This document shows, in pieces, positions 1 through 13,600 of a stretch of DNA of 64,000 nucleotides. This stretch comes from Eledone cirrhosa (taxonomy: Eukaryota; Mollusca; Cephalopoda; Octopoda; Eledonidae), in the NCBI GenBank assembly GCA_964016885.1, contig OZ024743.1:179012888-179076887 (forward strand), in the 5' to 3' direction. Each line of letters opens with the position of its first letter. The first letter of the stretch is position 1. A program made the position numbers and the translations under genes. The notes below the pieces were generated by a model. That model worked only from the letters and a program-made list of their open reading frames with translations, made no database searches and was not told the origin of the DNA.

Positions 1-854
1 TTGTTGGTGTTGTCTGTGGTGTGGTTGTTGGTGTTGTCAGTGGTGTGGTTGTTGGTGTTGTCAGTGGTGTGGTTGTTGGTGTTGTCAGTGGTGTGGTTGT
101 TGGTGTTGTCAGTGGTGTGGTTGTTGGTGTTGTCAGTAGTGTGGTTGTTGGTGTTGTCAGTGGTGTGGCTGTTGGTGTTGTCAGTGGTGTGGTTGTTGGT
201 GTTGGCAGTGGTGTTGTTGTTGGTGTTGACAGTGGTGTGGTTGTTGGTGTTGTCAGTGGTGTGGATGTTGGTGTTGTCAGTAGTGTGGTTGTTGGTGTTG
301 TCAGTAGTGTGGTTGTTGGTGTTGTCAGTGGTGTTGTTGTTGGTGTTGTCAGTGGTGTGGTTGTTGGTGTTGTCAGTAGTGTGGTTGTTGGTGTTGTGAG
401 TGGTGTGGATGTTGGTGTTGTCAGTAGTGTGGTTGTTGGTGTTGTCAATAGTGTTGTTGTTGGTGTTGTCAGTGGTGTGGTTGTTGGTGTTGTCTGTGGT
501 GTGGTTGTTGGTGTTGTCAGTGCTGTGGTTGTTGGTGTTGGCAGTGGTGTTGTTGTTGGTGTTGACAGTGGTGTGGTTGTTGGTGTTGTCAGTGGTGTGG
601 TTGTTGGTGTTGTCAGTGGTGTGGTTGTTGGTGTTGTCAGTAGTGTGGTTGTTGGTGTTGTCAGTAGTGTGGTTGTTGGTGTTGTCTGTGGTGTGGTTGT
701 TGGTGTTGTCAGTGGTGTGGTTGTTGGTGTTGTCAGTGGTGTGGTTGTTGGTGTTGTCAGTGGTGTGGTTGTTGGTGTTGTCAGTAGTGTGGTTGTTGGT
801 GTTGTCAGTGGTGTGGTTGTTGGTGTTGTCAGTAGTGTGGTTGTTGGTGTTGTG

Positions 855-3800
855 AGTGGTGTGGATGTTGGTGTTGTCAGTAGTGTGGTTGTTGGTGTTG
901 TCAGTAGTGTGGTTGTTGGTGTTGTCAGTAGTGTGGTTGTTGGTGTTGTCAGTGGTGTGGTTGTTGGTGTTGTCAGTGGTGTGGTTGTTGGTGTTGTCAG
1001 TAGTGTGGTTGTTGGTGTTGTGAGTGGTGTGGATGTTGGTGTTGTCAGTAGTGTGGTTGTTGGTGTTGTCAGTAGTGTGGTTGTTGGTGTTGTCAGTGGT
1101 GTTGTTGTTGGTGTTGTCAGTGGTGTGGTTGTTGGTGTTGTCTGTGGTGTGGTTGTTGGTGTTGTCAGTGCTGTGGTTGTTGGTGTTGTCAGTGGTGTGG
1201 ATGTTGGTGTTGTCAGTAGTGTGGTTGTTGGTGTTGTCAGTGGTGTGGCTGTTGGTGTTGTCAGTGGTGTGGTTGTTGGTGTTGGCAGTGGTGTTGTTGT
1301 TGGTGTTGACAGTGGTGTGGTTGTTGGTGTTGTCAGTGGTGTGGTTGTTGGTGTTGTCAGTGGTGTGGTTGTTGGTGTTGTCAGTAGTGTGGTTGTTGGT
1401 GTTGTCAGTAGTGTGGTTGTTGGTGTTGTCTGTGGTGTGGTTGTTGGTGTTGTCAGTGGTGTGGTTGTTGGTGTTGTCAGTGGTGTGGTTGTTGGTGTTG
1501 TCAGTGGTGTGGTTGTTGGTGTTGTCAGTGGTGTGGTTGTTGGTGTTGTCAGTAGTGTGGTTGTTGGTGTTGTCAGTGGTGTGGTTGTTGGTGTTGTCAG
1601 TGGTGTGGTTGTTGGTGTTGTCAGTAGTGTGGTTGTTGGTGTTGTCAGTGGTGTGGTTGTTGCTGTTGTCAGTGGTGTGGTTGTTGGTGTTATCTGTGGT
1701 GTGGTTGTTGGTGTTGTCTGTGGTGTGGTTGTTGGTGTTGTCAGTGGTGTGGTTGTTGGTGTTGTCAGTTGTGTGGTTGTTGGTGTTGTCAGTGGTGTGG
1801 TTGTTGGTGTCGTCAATGGTGTGGTTGTTGGTGTTGTCAGTGGTGTGGTTGTTGCTGTTGTCAGTGGTGTGGTTGTTGGTGATGTCTGTGGTGTGGTTGT
1901 TGGTGTTGTCTGTGGTGTGGTTGTTGGTGTTGTCAGTGGTGTGGTTGTTGGTGTTGTCAGTAGTGTGGTTGTTGGTGTTGTCAGTGGTGTGGTTGTTGGT
2001 GTTGTCAATGGTGTGGTTGTTGGTGTTGTCAGTAGTGTGGTTGTTGGTGTTGTCAGTAGTGTGGTTGTTGGTGTTGTCAGTGGTGTGGTTGTTGTTGTTG
2101 TCAGTAGTGTGGTTGTTGGTGTTGTCAGTGGTGTGGTTGTTGGTGTTGTCAGTAGTGTGGTTGTTGGTGTTGTCAGTGGTGTGGTTGTTGGTGTTGTCAG
2201 TAGTGTGGTTGTTGGTGTTGTCAGTGGTGTGGTTGTTGGTGTTGGCAGTGGTGTTGTTGTTGGTGTTGTCAGTAGTGTGGTTGTTGGTGTTGTCAGTGGT
2301 GTGGTTGTTGGTGTTGTCAGTGGTGTGGTTGTTGGTGTTGTCAGTAGTGTGGTTGTTGGTGTTGTCAGTGGTGTGGTTGTTGGTGTTGTCAGTAGTGTGG
2401 TTGTTGCTGTTGTCAGTGGTGTGGTTGTTGGTGTTGTCAGTAGTGTGGTTGTTGGTGTTGTCAGTGGTGTGGTTGTTGGTGTTGTCAGTAGTGTGGTTGT
2501 TGGTGTTGTCAGTGGTGTGGTTGTTGGTGTTGTCAGTAGTGTGGTTGTTGGTGTTGTCAGTGGTGTGGTTGTTGGTGTTGGCAGTGGTGTTGTTGTTGGT
2601 GTTGTCAGTAGTGTGGTTGTTGGTGTTGTCAGTGGTGTGGTTGTTGGTGTTGTCAGTGGTGTGGTTGTTGGTGTTGTCAGTAGTGTGGTTGTTGGTGTTG
2701 TCAGTGGTGTGGTTGTTGGTGTTGTCAGTAGTGTGGTTGTTCGTGTTGACAGTGGTGTGGTTGTTCGTGTTGTCAGTGGTGTGGTTGTTGGTGTTGTCAG
2801 TGCTGTGGTTGTTGGTGTTGTCAGTAGTGTGGTTGTTGCTGTTGTCAGTAGTGTGTTTGTTGGTGTTGTCAGTGGTGTGGTTGTTGGTGTTGCCAGTGGT
2901 GTGGTTGTTGGTGTTGTCAGTAGTGTGGTTGTTGATGTTGTCAGTAGTGTGGTTGTTGGTGTTGTCAGTGGTGTGGTTGTTGGTGTTGTCTGTGGTGTGG
3001 TTGTTGGTGTTGTCAGTGGTGTGGTTGTTGGTGTTGTCAGTAGTGTGGTTGTTGGTGTTGTCAGTAGTGTGGTTGTTGGTGTTGTCAGTAGTGTGGTTGT
3101 TGGTGTTGTCAGTGGTGTGGTTGTTGGTGTTGTCAGTGGTGTGGTTGTTGGTGTTGTCAGTAGTGTGGTTGTTGGTGTTGTCAGTGGTGTGGTTGTTGGT
3201 GTTGTCAGTAGTGTGGCTGTTGGTGTTGTCAATGGTGTGGTTGCTGGTGTTGTCAGTGGTGTGGTTGTTGGTGTTGTCAGTGGTGTGGCTGTTGGTGTTG
3301 TCAGTAGTGTGGTTGTTGGTGTTGTCAGTAGTGTGGTTGTTGGTGTTGTCAGTGGTGTGGTTGTTGGTGTTGTCAGTGGTGTGGTTGTTGGTGTTGTCAG
3401 TAGTGTGGATGTTGGTGTTGTCAGTGGTGTGGTTGTTGGTGTTGTCAGTGGTGTGGTTGTTGGTGTTGTCAGTAGTGTGGTTGTTGGTGTTGTCAGTGGT
3501 GTGGTTGTTGGTGTTGACAGTGGTGTGGCTGTTGGTGTTGTCAGTGGTGTGGTTGTTGGTGTTGTCAGTGGTGTGGTTGTTGGTGTTGTCTGTGGTGTGG
3601 CTGTTGGTGTTGTCAGTGGTGTGGTTGTTGGTGTTGTCAGTAGTGTGGTTGTTGGTGTTGTCAGTGGTGTGGTTGTTGGTGTTGTCAGTAGTGTGGCTGT
3701 TGGTGTTGTCAATTGTGTGGTTGTTGGTGTTGTCAGTGGTGTGGTTGTTGGTGTTGTCAGTGGTGTGGCTGTTGGTGTTGTCAATGGTGTGGTTGTTGGT

Positions 3801-6800
3801 GTTGTCAGTGGTGTGGTTGTTGGTGTTGTCAGTGGTGTGGCTGTTGGTGTTGTCAGTGGTGTGGTTGTTGGTCTTGTCAGTGGTGTGATTGTTGGTGTTG
3901 TCTGTGGTGTGGTTGTTGGTGTTGTCAGTGGTGTGGTTGTTGGTGTTGTCAGTAGTGTGGTTGTTGGTGTTGTCAGTGGTGTGATTGTTGGTGTTGTCTG
4001 TGGTGTGGTTGTTGGTGTTGTCAGTGGTGTGGTTGTTGGTGTTGTCAGTGGTGTGGTTGTTGGTGTTGTCAGTGGTGTGATTGTTGGTGTTGTCTGTGGT
4101 GTGGTTGTTGGTGTTGTCAGTGGTGTGGTTGTTGGTGTTGTCAGTGGTGTGGCTGTTGGTGTTGTCAGTAGTGTGGTTGTTGGTGTTGTCAGTGGTGTGG
4201 TTGTTGGTGTTGTCAGTAGTGTGGTTGTTGGTGTTGTGAGTGGTGTGGATGTTGGTGTTGTCAGTAGTGTGGTTGTTGGTGTTGTCAGTAGTGTGGTTGT
4301 TGGTGTTGTCAGTAGTGTGGTTGTTGGTGTTGTCAGTGGTGTGGTTGTTGGTGTTGTCAGTGGTGTGGTTGTTGGTGTTGTCAGTAGTGTGGTTGTTGGT
4401 GTTGTGAGTGGTGTGGATGTTGGTGTTGTCAGTAGTGTGGTTGTTGGTGTTGTCAGTAGTGTGGTTGTTGGTGTTGTCAGTGGTGTTGTTGTTGGTGTTG
4501 TCAGTGGTGTGGTTGTTGGTGTTGTCTGTGGTGTGGTTGTTGGTGTTGTCAGTGCTGTGGTTGTTGGTGTTGTCAGTGGTGTGGATGTTGGTGTTGTCAG
4601 TAGTGTGGTTGTTGGTGTTGTCAGTGGTGTGGCTGTTGGTGTTGTCAGTGGTGTGGTTGTTGGTGTTGGCAGTGGTGTTGTTGTTGGTGTTGACAGTGGT
4701 GTGGTTGTTGGTGTTGTCAGTGGTGTGGTTGTTGGTGTTGTCAGTGGTGTGGTTGTTGGTGTTGTCAGTAGTGTGGTTGTTGGTGTTGTCAGTAGTGTGG
4801 TTGTTGGTGTTGTCTGTGGTGTGGTTGTTGGTGTTGTCAGTGGTGTGGTTGTTGGTGTTGTCAGTGGTGTGGTTGTTGGTGTTGTCAGTGGTGTGGTTGT
4901 TGGTGTTGTCAGTGGTGTGGTTGTTGGTGTTGTCAGTAGTGTGGTTGTTGGTGTTGTCAGTGGTGTGGTTGTTGGTGTTGTCAGTGGTGTGGTTGTTGGT
5001 GTTGTCAGTAGTGTGGTTGTTGGTGTTGTCAGTGGTGTGGTTGTTGCTGTTGTCAGTGGTGTGGTTGTTGGTGTTATCTGTGGTGTGGTTGTTGGTGTTG
5101 TCTGTGGTGTGGTTGTTGGTGTTGTCAGTGGTGTGGTTGTTGGTGTTGTCAGTTGTGTGGTTGTTGGTGTTGTCAGTGGTGTGGTTGTTGGTGTCGTCAA
5201 TGGTGTGGTTGTTGGTGTTGTCAGTGGTGTGGTTGTTGCTGTTGTCAGTGGTGTGGTTGTTGGTGATGTCTGTGGTGTGGTTGTTGGTGTTGTCTGTGGT
5301 GTGGTTGTTGGTGTTGTCAGTGGTGTGGTTGTTGGTGTTGTCAGTAGTGTGGTTGTTGGTGTTGTCAGTGGTGTGGTTGTTGGTGTTGTCAATGGTGTGG
5401 TTGTTGGTGTTGTCAGTAGTGTGGTTGTTGGTGTTGTCAGTAGTGTGGTTGTTGGTGTTGTCAGTGGTGTGGTTGTTGTTGTTGTCAGTAGTGTGGTTGT
5501 TGGTGTTGTCAGTGGTGTGGTTGTTGGTGTTGTCAGTAGTGTGGTTGTTGGTGTTGTCAGTGGTGTGGTTGTTGGTGTTGTCAGTAGTGTGGTTGTTGGT
5601 GTTGTCAGTGGTGTGGTTGTTGGTGTTGGCAGTGGTGTTGTTGTTGGTGTTGTCAGTAGTGTGGTTGTTGGTGTTGTCAGTGGTGTGGTTGTTGGTGTTG
5701 TCAGTGGTGTGGTTGTTGGTGTTGTCAGTAGTGTGGTTGTTGGTGTTGTCAGTGGTGTGGTTGTTGGTGTTGTCAGTAGTGTGGTTGTTGCTGTTGTCAG
5801 TGGTGTGGTTGTTGGTGTTGTCAGTAGTGTGGTTGTTGGTGTTGTCAGTGGTGTGGTTGTTGGTGTTGTCAGTAGTGTGGTTGTTGGTGTTGTCAGTGGT
5901 GTGGTTGTTGGTGTTGTCAGTAGTGTGGTTGTTGGTGTTGTCAGTGGTGTGGTTGTTGGTGTTGGCAGTGGTGTTGTTGTTGGTGTTGTCAGTAGTGTGG
6001 TTGTTGGTGTTGTCAGTGGTGTGGTTGTTGGTGTTGTCAGTGGTGTGGTTGTTGGTGTTGTCAGTAGTGTGGTTGTTGGTGTTGTCAGTGGTGTGGTTGT
6101 TGGTGTTGTCAGTAGTGTGGTTGTTCGTGTTGACAGTGGTGTGGTTGTTCGTGTTGTCAGTGGTGTGGTTGTTGGTGTTGTCAGTGCTGTGGTTGTTGGT
6201 GTTGTCAGTAGTGTGGTTGTTGCTGTTGTCAGTAGTGTGTTTGTTGGTGTTGTCAGTGGTGTGGTTGTTGGTGTTGCCAGTGGTGTGGTTGTTGGTGTTG
6301 TCAGTAGTGTGGTTGTTGATGTTGTCAGTAGTGTGGTTGTTGGTGTTGTCAGTGGTGTGGTTGTTGGTGTTGTCTGTGGTGTGGTTGTTGGTGTTGTCAG
6401 TGGTGTGGTTGTTGGTGTTGTCAGTAGTGTGGTTGTTGGTGTTGTCAGTAGTGTGGTTGTTGGTGTTGTCAGTAGTGTGGTTGTTGGTGTTGTCAGTGGT
6501 GTGGTTGTTGGTGTTGTCAGTGGTGTGGTTGTTGGTGTTGTCAGTAGTGTGGTTGTTGGTGTTGTCAGTGGTGTGGTTGTTGGTGTTGTCAGTAGTGTGG
6601 CTGTTGGTGTTGTCAATGGTGTGGTTGCTGGTGTTGTCAGTGGTGTGGTTGTTGGTGTTGTCAGTGGTGTGGCTGTTGGTGTTGTCAGTAGTGTGGTTGT
6701 TGGTGTTGTCAGTAGTGTGGTTGTTGGTGTTGTCAGTGGTGTGGTTGTTGGTGTTGTCAGTGGTGTGGTTGTTGGTGTTGTCAGTAGTGTGGATGTTGGT

Positions 6801-7600
6801 GTTGTCAGTGGTGTGGTTGTTGGTGTTGTCAGTGGTGTGGTTGTTGGTGTTGTCAGTAGTGTGGTTGTTGGTGTTGTCAGTGGTGTGGTTGTTGGTGTTG
6901 ACAGTGGTGTGGCTGTTGGTGTTGTCAGTGGTGTGGTTGTTGGTGTTGTCAGTGGTGTGGTTGTTGGTGTTGTCTGTGGTGTGGCTGTTGGTGTTGTCAG
7001 TGGTGTGGTTGTTGGTGTTGTCAGTAGTGTGGTTGTTGGTGTTGTCAGTGGTGTGGTTGTTGGTGTTGTCAGTAGTGTGGCTGTTGGTGTTGTCAATTGT
7101 GTGGTTGTTGGTGTTGTCAGTGGTGTGGTTGTTGGTGTTGTCAGTGGTGTGGCTGTTGGTGTTGTCAATGGTGTGGTTGTTGGTGTTGTCAGTGGTGTGG
7201 TTGTTGGTGTTGTCAGTGGTGTGGCTGTTGGTGTTGTCAGTGGTGTGGTTGTTGGTCTTGTCAGTGGTGTGATTGTTGGTGTTGTCTGTGGTGTGGTTGT
7301 TGGTGTTGTCAGTGGTGTGGTTGTTGGTGTTGTCAGTAGTGTGGTTGTTGGTGTTGTCAGTGGTGTGATTGTTGGTGTTGTCTGTGGTGTGGTTGTTGGT
7401 GTTGTCAGTGGTGTGGTTGTTGGTGTTGTCAGTGGTGTGGTTGTTGGTGTTGTCAGTGGTGTGATTGTTGGTGTTGTCTGTGGTGTGGTTGTTGGTGTTG
7501 TCAGTGGTGTGGTTGTTGGTGTTGTCAGTGGTGTGGCTGTTGGTGTTGTCAGTAGTGTGGTTGTTGGTGTTGTCTGTGGTGTGGTTGTTGGTGTTGTCAG
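855..7600. repeat. Higher-order repeat block, 3,384-bp period (141 units)
   Basis: The pattern of variant units from about 855 recurs 3,384 bp later from 4239; the rare TGTGAGTGG variant at 851-859 reappears at 4235-4243. The open plus-strand frame at 1024-3888 and the one at 4408-7272 translate to what look like identical 954-residue strings. The period is exactly 141 units. The limits given are approximate, because the first unit that differs was located only to between 697 and 855. Confidence 0.85.
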
Positions 7601-10600
7601 TAGTGTGGTTGTTGGTGTTGTCAGTGGTGTGGTTGTTGGTGTTGTCTGTGGTGTGGTTGTTGGTGTTGTCAGTGCTGTGGTTGTTGGTGTTGTCAGTGGT
7701 GTGGATGTTGGTGTTGTCAGTAGTGTGGTTGTTGGTGTTGTCAGTGGTGTGGCTGTTGGTGTTGTCAGTGGTGTGGTTGTTGGTGTTGTCAGTGGTGTGA
7801 TTGTTGGTGTTGTCTGTGGTGTGGTTGTTGGTGTTGTCAGTGGTGTGGTTGTTGGTGTTGTCAGTGGTGTGGTTGTTGGTGTTGTCAGTAGTGTGGTTGT
7901 TGGTGTTGTCAGTAGTGTGGTTGTTGGTGTTGTCTGTGGTGTGGTTGTTGGTGTTGTCAGTGGTGTGGTTGTTGGTGTTGTCAGTGGTGTGGTTGTTGGT
8001 GTTGTCAGTGGTGTGGTTGTTGGTGTTGTCAGTGGTGTGGTTGTTGGTGTTGTCAGTAGTGTGGTTGTTGGTGTTGTCAGTGTTGTGGTTGTTGGTGTTG
8101 TCAGTGGTGTGGTTGTTGGTGTTGTCAGTAGTGTGGTTGTTGGTGTTGTCAGTGGTGTGGTTGTTGGTGTTGTCAGTGGTGTGGTTGTTGGTGTTGTCTG
8201 TGGTGTGGTTGTTGGTGTTGTCAGTGGTGTGGTTGTTGGTGTTGTCAGTGGTGTGGCTGTTGGTGTTGTCAGTAGTGTGGTTGTTGGTGTTGTCTGTGGT
8301 GTGGTTGTTGGTGTTGTCAGTGGTGTGGTTGTTGGTGTTGTCAGTAGTGTGGTTGTTGGTGTTGTCAGTGGTGTGGTTGTTGGTGTTGTCAGTAGTGTGG
8401 TTGTTGGTGTTGTCAGTGGTGTGGTTGTTGGTGTTGGCAGTGGTGTTGTTGTTGGTGTTGTCAGTAGTGTGGTTGTTGGTGTTGTCAGTGGTGTGGTTGT
8501 TGGTGTTGTCAGTGGTGTGGTTGTTGGTGTTGTCAGTAGTGTGGTTGTTGGTGTTGTCAGTGGTGTGGTTGTTGGTGTTGTCAGTAGTGTGGTTGTTGGT
8601 GTTGACAGTGGTGTGGTTGTTCGTGTTGTCAGTGGTGTGGTTGTTGGTGTTGTCAGTGCTGTGGTTGTTGGTGTTGTCAGTAGTGTGGTTGTTGCTGTTG
8701 TCAGTAGTGTGTTTGTTGGTGTTGTCAGTGGTGTGGTTGTTGGTGTTGCCAGTGGTGTGGTTGTTGGTGTTGTCAGTAGTGTGGTTGTTGATGTTGTCAG
8801 TAGTGTGGTTGTTGGTGTTGTCAGTGGTGTGGTTGTTGGTGTTGTCTGTGGTGTGGTTGTTGGTGTTGTCAGTGGTGTGGTTGTTGGTGTTGTCAGTAGT
8901 GTGGTTGTTGGTGTTGTCAGTAGTGTGGTTGTTGGTGTTGTCAGTAGTGTGGTTGTTGGTGTTGTCAGTGGTGTGGTTGTTGGTGTTGTCAGTGGTGTGG
9001 TTGTTGGTGTTGTCAGTAGTGTGGTTGTTGGTGTTGTCAGTGGTGTGGTTGTTGGTGTTGTCAGTAGTGTGGCTGTTGGTGTTGTCAATGGTGTGGTTGT
9101 TGGTGTTGTCAGTGGTGTGGTTGTTGGTGTTGTCAGTGGTGTGGCTGTTGGTGTTGTCAGTAGTGTGGTTGTTGTTGTTGTCAGTAGTGTGGTTGTTGGT
9201 GTTGTCAGTGGTGTGGTTGTTGGTGTTGTCAGTGGTGTGGTTGTTGGTGTTGTCAGTAGTGTGGATGTTGGTGTTGTCAGTGGTGTGGTTGTTGGTGTTG
9301 TCAGTGGTGTGGTTGTTGGTGTTGTCAGTAGTGTGGTTGTTGGTGTTGTCAGTGGTGTGGTTGTTGGTGTTGACAGTGGTGTGGCTGTTGGTGTTGTCAG
9401 TGGTGTGGTTGTTGGTGTTGTCAGTGGTGTGGTTGTTGGTGTTGTCTGCGGTGTGGCTGTTGGTGTTGTCAGTGGTGTGGTTGTTGGTGTTGTCAGTAGT
9501 GTGGTTGTTGGTGTTGTCAGTGGTGTGGTTGTTGGTGTTGTCAGTAGTGTGGCTGTTGGTGTTGTCAATTGTGTGGTTGTTGGTGTTGTCAGTGGTGTGG
9601 TTGTTGGTGTTGTCAGTGGTGTGGCTGTTGGTGTTGTCAATGGTGTGGTTGTTGGTGTTGTCAGTGGTGTGGTTGTTGGTGTTGTCAGTGGTGTGGCTGT
9701 TGGTGTTGTCAGTGGTGTGGTTGTTGGTCTTGTCAGTGGTGTGATTGTTGGTGTTGTCTGTGGTGTGGTTGTTGGTGTTGTCAGTGGTGTGGTTGTTGGT
9801 GTTGTCAGTAGTGTGGTTGTTGGTGTTGTCAGTGGTGTGATTGTTGGTGTTGTCTGTGGTGTGGTTGTTGGTGTTGTCAGTGGTGTGGTTGTTGGTGTTG
9901 TCAGTGGTGTGGTTGTTGGTGTTGTCAGTGGTGTGATTGTTGGTGTTGTCTGTGGTGTGGTTGTTGGTGTTGTCAGTGGTGTGGTTGTTGGTGTTGTCAG
10001 TGGTGTGATTGTTGGTGTTGTCTGTGGTGTGGTTGTTGGTGTTGTCAGTGGTGTGGTTGTTGGTGTTGTCAGTGGTGTGGCTGTTGGTGTTGTCAGTAGT
10101 GTGGTTGTTGGTGTTGTCTGTGGTGTGGTTGTTGGTGTTGTCAGTAGTGTGGTTGTTGGTGTTGTCAGTGGTGTGGTTGTTGGTGTTGTCTGTGGTGTGG
10201 TTGTTGGTGTTGTCAGTGCTGTGGTTGTTGGTGTTGTCAGTGGTGTGGATGTTGGTGTTGTCAGTAGTGTGGTTGTTGGTGTTGTCAGTGGTGTGGCTGT
10301 TGGTGTTGTCAGTGGTGTGGTTGTTGGTGTTGTCAGTGGTGTGATTGTTGGTGTTGTCTGTGGTGTGGTTGTTGGTGTTGTCAGTGGTGTGGTTGTTGGT
10401 GTTGTCAGTGGTGTGGTTGTTGGTGTTGTCAGTAGTGTGGTTGTTGGTGTTGTCAGTAGTGTGGTTGTTGGTGTTGTCTGTGGTGTGGTTGTTGGTGTTG
10501 TCAGTGGTGTGGTTGTTGGTGTTGTCAGTGGTGTGGTTGTTGGTGTTGTCAGTGGTGTGGTTGTTGGTGTTGTCAGTGGTGTGGTTGTTGGTGTTGTCAG

Positions 10601-13600
10601 TAGTGTGGTTGTTGGTGTTGTCAGTGTTGTGGTTGTTGGTGTTGTCAGTGGTGTGGTTGTTGGTGTTGTCAGTAGTGTGGTTGTTGGTGTTGTCAGTGGT
10701 GTGGTTGTTGGTGTTGTCAGTGGTGTGGTTGTTGGTGTTGTCTGTGGTGTGGTTGTTGGTGTTGTCAGTGGTGTGGTTGTTGGTGTTGTCAGTGGTGTGG
10801 CTGTTGGTGTTGTCAGTAGTGTGGTTGTTGGTGTTGTCTGTGGTGTGGTTGTTGGTGTTGTCAGTGGTGTGGTTGTTGGTGTTGTCAGTAGTGTGGTTGT
10901 TGGTGTTGTCAGTGGTGTGGTTGTTGGTGTTGTCAGTAGTGTGGTTGTTGGTGTTGTCAGTGGTGTGGTTGTTGGTGTTGGCAGTGGTGTTGTTGTTGGT
11001 GTTGTCAGTAGTGTGGTTGTTGGTGTTGTCAGTGGTGTGGTTGTTGGTGTTGTCAGTGGTGTGGTTGTTGGTGTTGTCAGTAGTGTGGTTGTTGGTGTTG
11101 TCAGTGGTGTGGTTGTTGGTGTTGTCAGTAGTGTGGTTGTTGGTGTTGACAGTGGTGTGGTTGTTCGTGTTGTCAGTGGTGTGGTTGTTGGTGTTGTCAG
11201 TGCTGTGGTTGTTGGTGTTGTCAGTAGTGTGGTTGTTGCTGTTGTCAGTAGTGTGTTTGTTGGTGTTGTCAGTGGTGTGGTTGTTGGTGTTGCCAGTGGT
11301 GTGGTTGTTGGTGTTGTCAGTAGTGTGGTTGTTGATGTTGTCAGTAGTGTGGTTGTTGGTGTTGTCAGTGGTGTGGTTGTTGGTGTTGTCTGTGGTGTGG
11401 TTGTTGGTGTTGTCAGTGGTGTGGTTGTTGGTGTTGTCAGTAGTGTGGTTGTTGGTGTTGTCAGTAGTGTGGTTGTTGGTGTTGTCAGTAGTGTGGTTGT
11501 TGGTGTTGTCAGTGGTGTGGTTGTTGGTGTTGTCAGTGGTGTGGTTGTTGGTGTTGTCAGTAGTGTGGTTGTTGGTGTTGTCAGTGGTGTGGTTGTTGGT
11601 GTTGTCAGTAGTGTGGCTGTTGGTGTTGTCAATGGTGTGGTTGTTGGTGTTGTCAGTGGTGTGGTTGTTGGTGTTGTCAGTGGTGTGGCTGTTGGTGTTG
11701 TCAGTAGTGTGGTTGTTGGTGTTGTCAGTAGTGTGGTTGTTGGTGTTGTCAGTGGTGTGGTTGTTGGTGTTGTCAGTGGTGTGGTTGTTGGTGTTGTCAG
11801 TAGTGTGGATGTTGGTGTTGTCAGTGGTGTGGTTGTTGGTGTTGTCAGTGGTGTGGTTGTTGGTGTTGTCAGTAGTGTGGTTGTTGGTGTTGTCAGTGGT
11901 GTGGTTGTTGGTGTTGACAGTGGTGTGGCTGTTGGTGTTGTCAGTGGTGTGGTTGTTGGTGTTGTCAGTGGTGTGGTTGTTGGTGTTGTCTGTGGTGTGG
12001 CTGTTGGTGTTGTCAGTGGTGTGGTTGTTGGTGTTGTCAGTAGTGTGGTTGTTGGTGTTGTCAGTGGTGTGGTTGTTGGTGTTGTCAGTAGTGTGGCTGT
12101 TGGTGTTGTCAATTGTGTGGTTGTTGGTGTTGTCAGTGGTGTGGTTGTTGGTGTTGTCAGTGGTGTGGCTGTTGGTGTTGTCAATGGTGTGGTTGTTGGT
12201 GTTGTCAGTGGTGTGGTTGTTGGTGTTGTCAGTGGTGTGGCTGTTGGTGTTGTCAGTGGTGTGGTTGTTGGTCTTGTCAGTGGTGTGATTGTTGGTGTTG
12301 TCTGTGGTGTGGTTGTTGGTGTTGTCAGTGGTGTGGTTGTTGGTGTTGTCAGTAGTGTGGTTGTTGGTGTTGTCAGTGGTGTGATTGTTGGTGTTGTCTG
12401 TGGTGTGGTTGTTGGTGTTGTCAGTGGTGTGGTTGTTGGTGTTGTCAGTGGTGTGGTTGTTGGTGTTGTCAGTGGTGTGATTGTTGGTGTTGTCTGTGGT
12501 GTGGTTGTTGGTGTTGTCAGTGGTGTGGTTGTTGGTGTTGTCAGTGGTGTGGCTGTTGGTGTTGTCAGTAGTGTGGTTGTTGGTGTTGTCTGTGGTGTGG
12601 TTGTTGGTGTTGTCAGTAGTGTGGTTGTTGGTGTTGTCAGTGGTGTGGTTGTTGGTGTTGTCTGTGGTGTGGTTGTTGGTGTTGTCAGTGCTGTGGTTGT
12701 TGGTGTTGTCAGTGGTGTGGATGTTGGTGTTGTCAGTAGTGTGGTTGTTGGTGTTGTCAGTGGTGTGGCTGTTGGTGTTGTCAGTGGTGTGGTTGTTGGT
12801 GTTGTCAGTGGTGTGATTGTTGGTGTTGTCTGTGGTGTGGTTGTTGGTGTTGTCAGTGGTGTGGTTGTTGGTGTTGTCAGTGGTGTGGTTGTTGGTGTTG
12901 TCAGTAGTGTGGTTGTTGGTGTTGTCAGTAGTGTGGTTGATGGTGTTGTCTGTGGTGTGGTTGTTGGTGTTGTCAGTGGTGTGGTTGTTGGTGTTGTCAG
13001 TGGTGTGGTTGTTGGTGTTGTCAGTGGTGTGGTTGTTGGTGTTGTCAGTGGTGTGGTTGTTGGTGTTGTCAGTAGTGTGGTTGTTGGTGTTGTCAGTGTT
13101 GTGGTTGTTGGTGTTGTCAGTGGTGTGGTTGTTGGTGTTGTCAGTAGTGTGGTTGTTGGTGTTGTCAGTGGTGTGGTTGTTGGTGTTGTCAGTGGTGTGG
13201 TTGTTGGTGTTGTCTGTGGTGTGGTTGTTGGTGTTGTCAGTGGTGTGGTTGTTGGTGTTGTCAGTGGTGTGGCTGTTGGTGTTGTCAGTAGTGTGGTTGT
13301 TGGTGTTGTCTGTGGTGTGGTTGTTGGTGTTGTCAGTGGTGTGGCTGTTGGTGTTGTCAGTGGTGTGGTTGTTGGTGTTGTCAGTGGTGTGGCTGTTGGT
13401 GTTGTCAGTGGTGTGGTTGTTGGTGTTGTCTGTGGTGTGGTTGTTGGTGTTGTCAGTGGTGTGGTTGTTGGTGTTGTCAGTGGTGTGGTTGTTGGTGTTG
13501 TCAGTGGTGTGGTTGTTGGTGTTGTCTGTGGTGTGGTTGTTGGTGTTGTCAGTGGTGTGGTTGTTGCTGTTGTCAGTGCTGTGGTTGTTGGTGTTGTCAG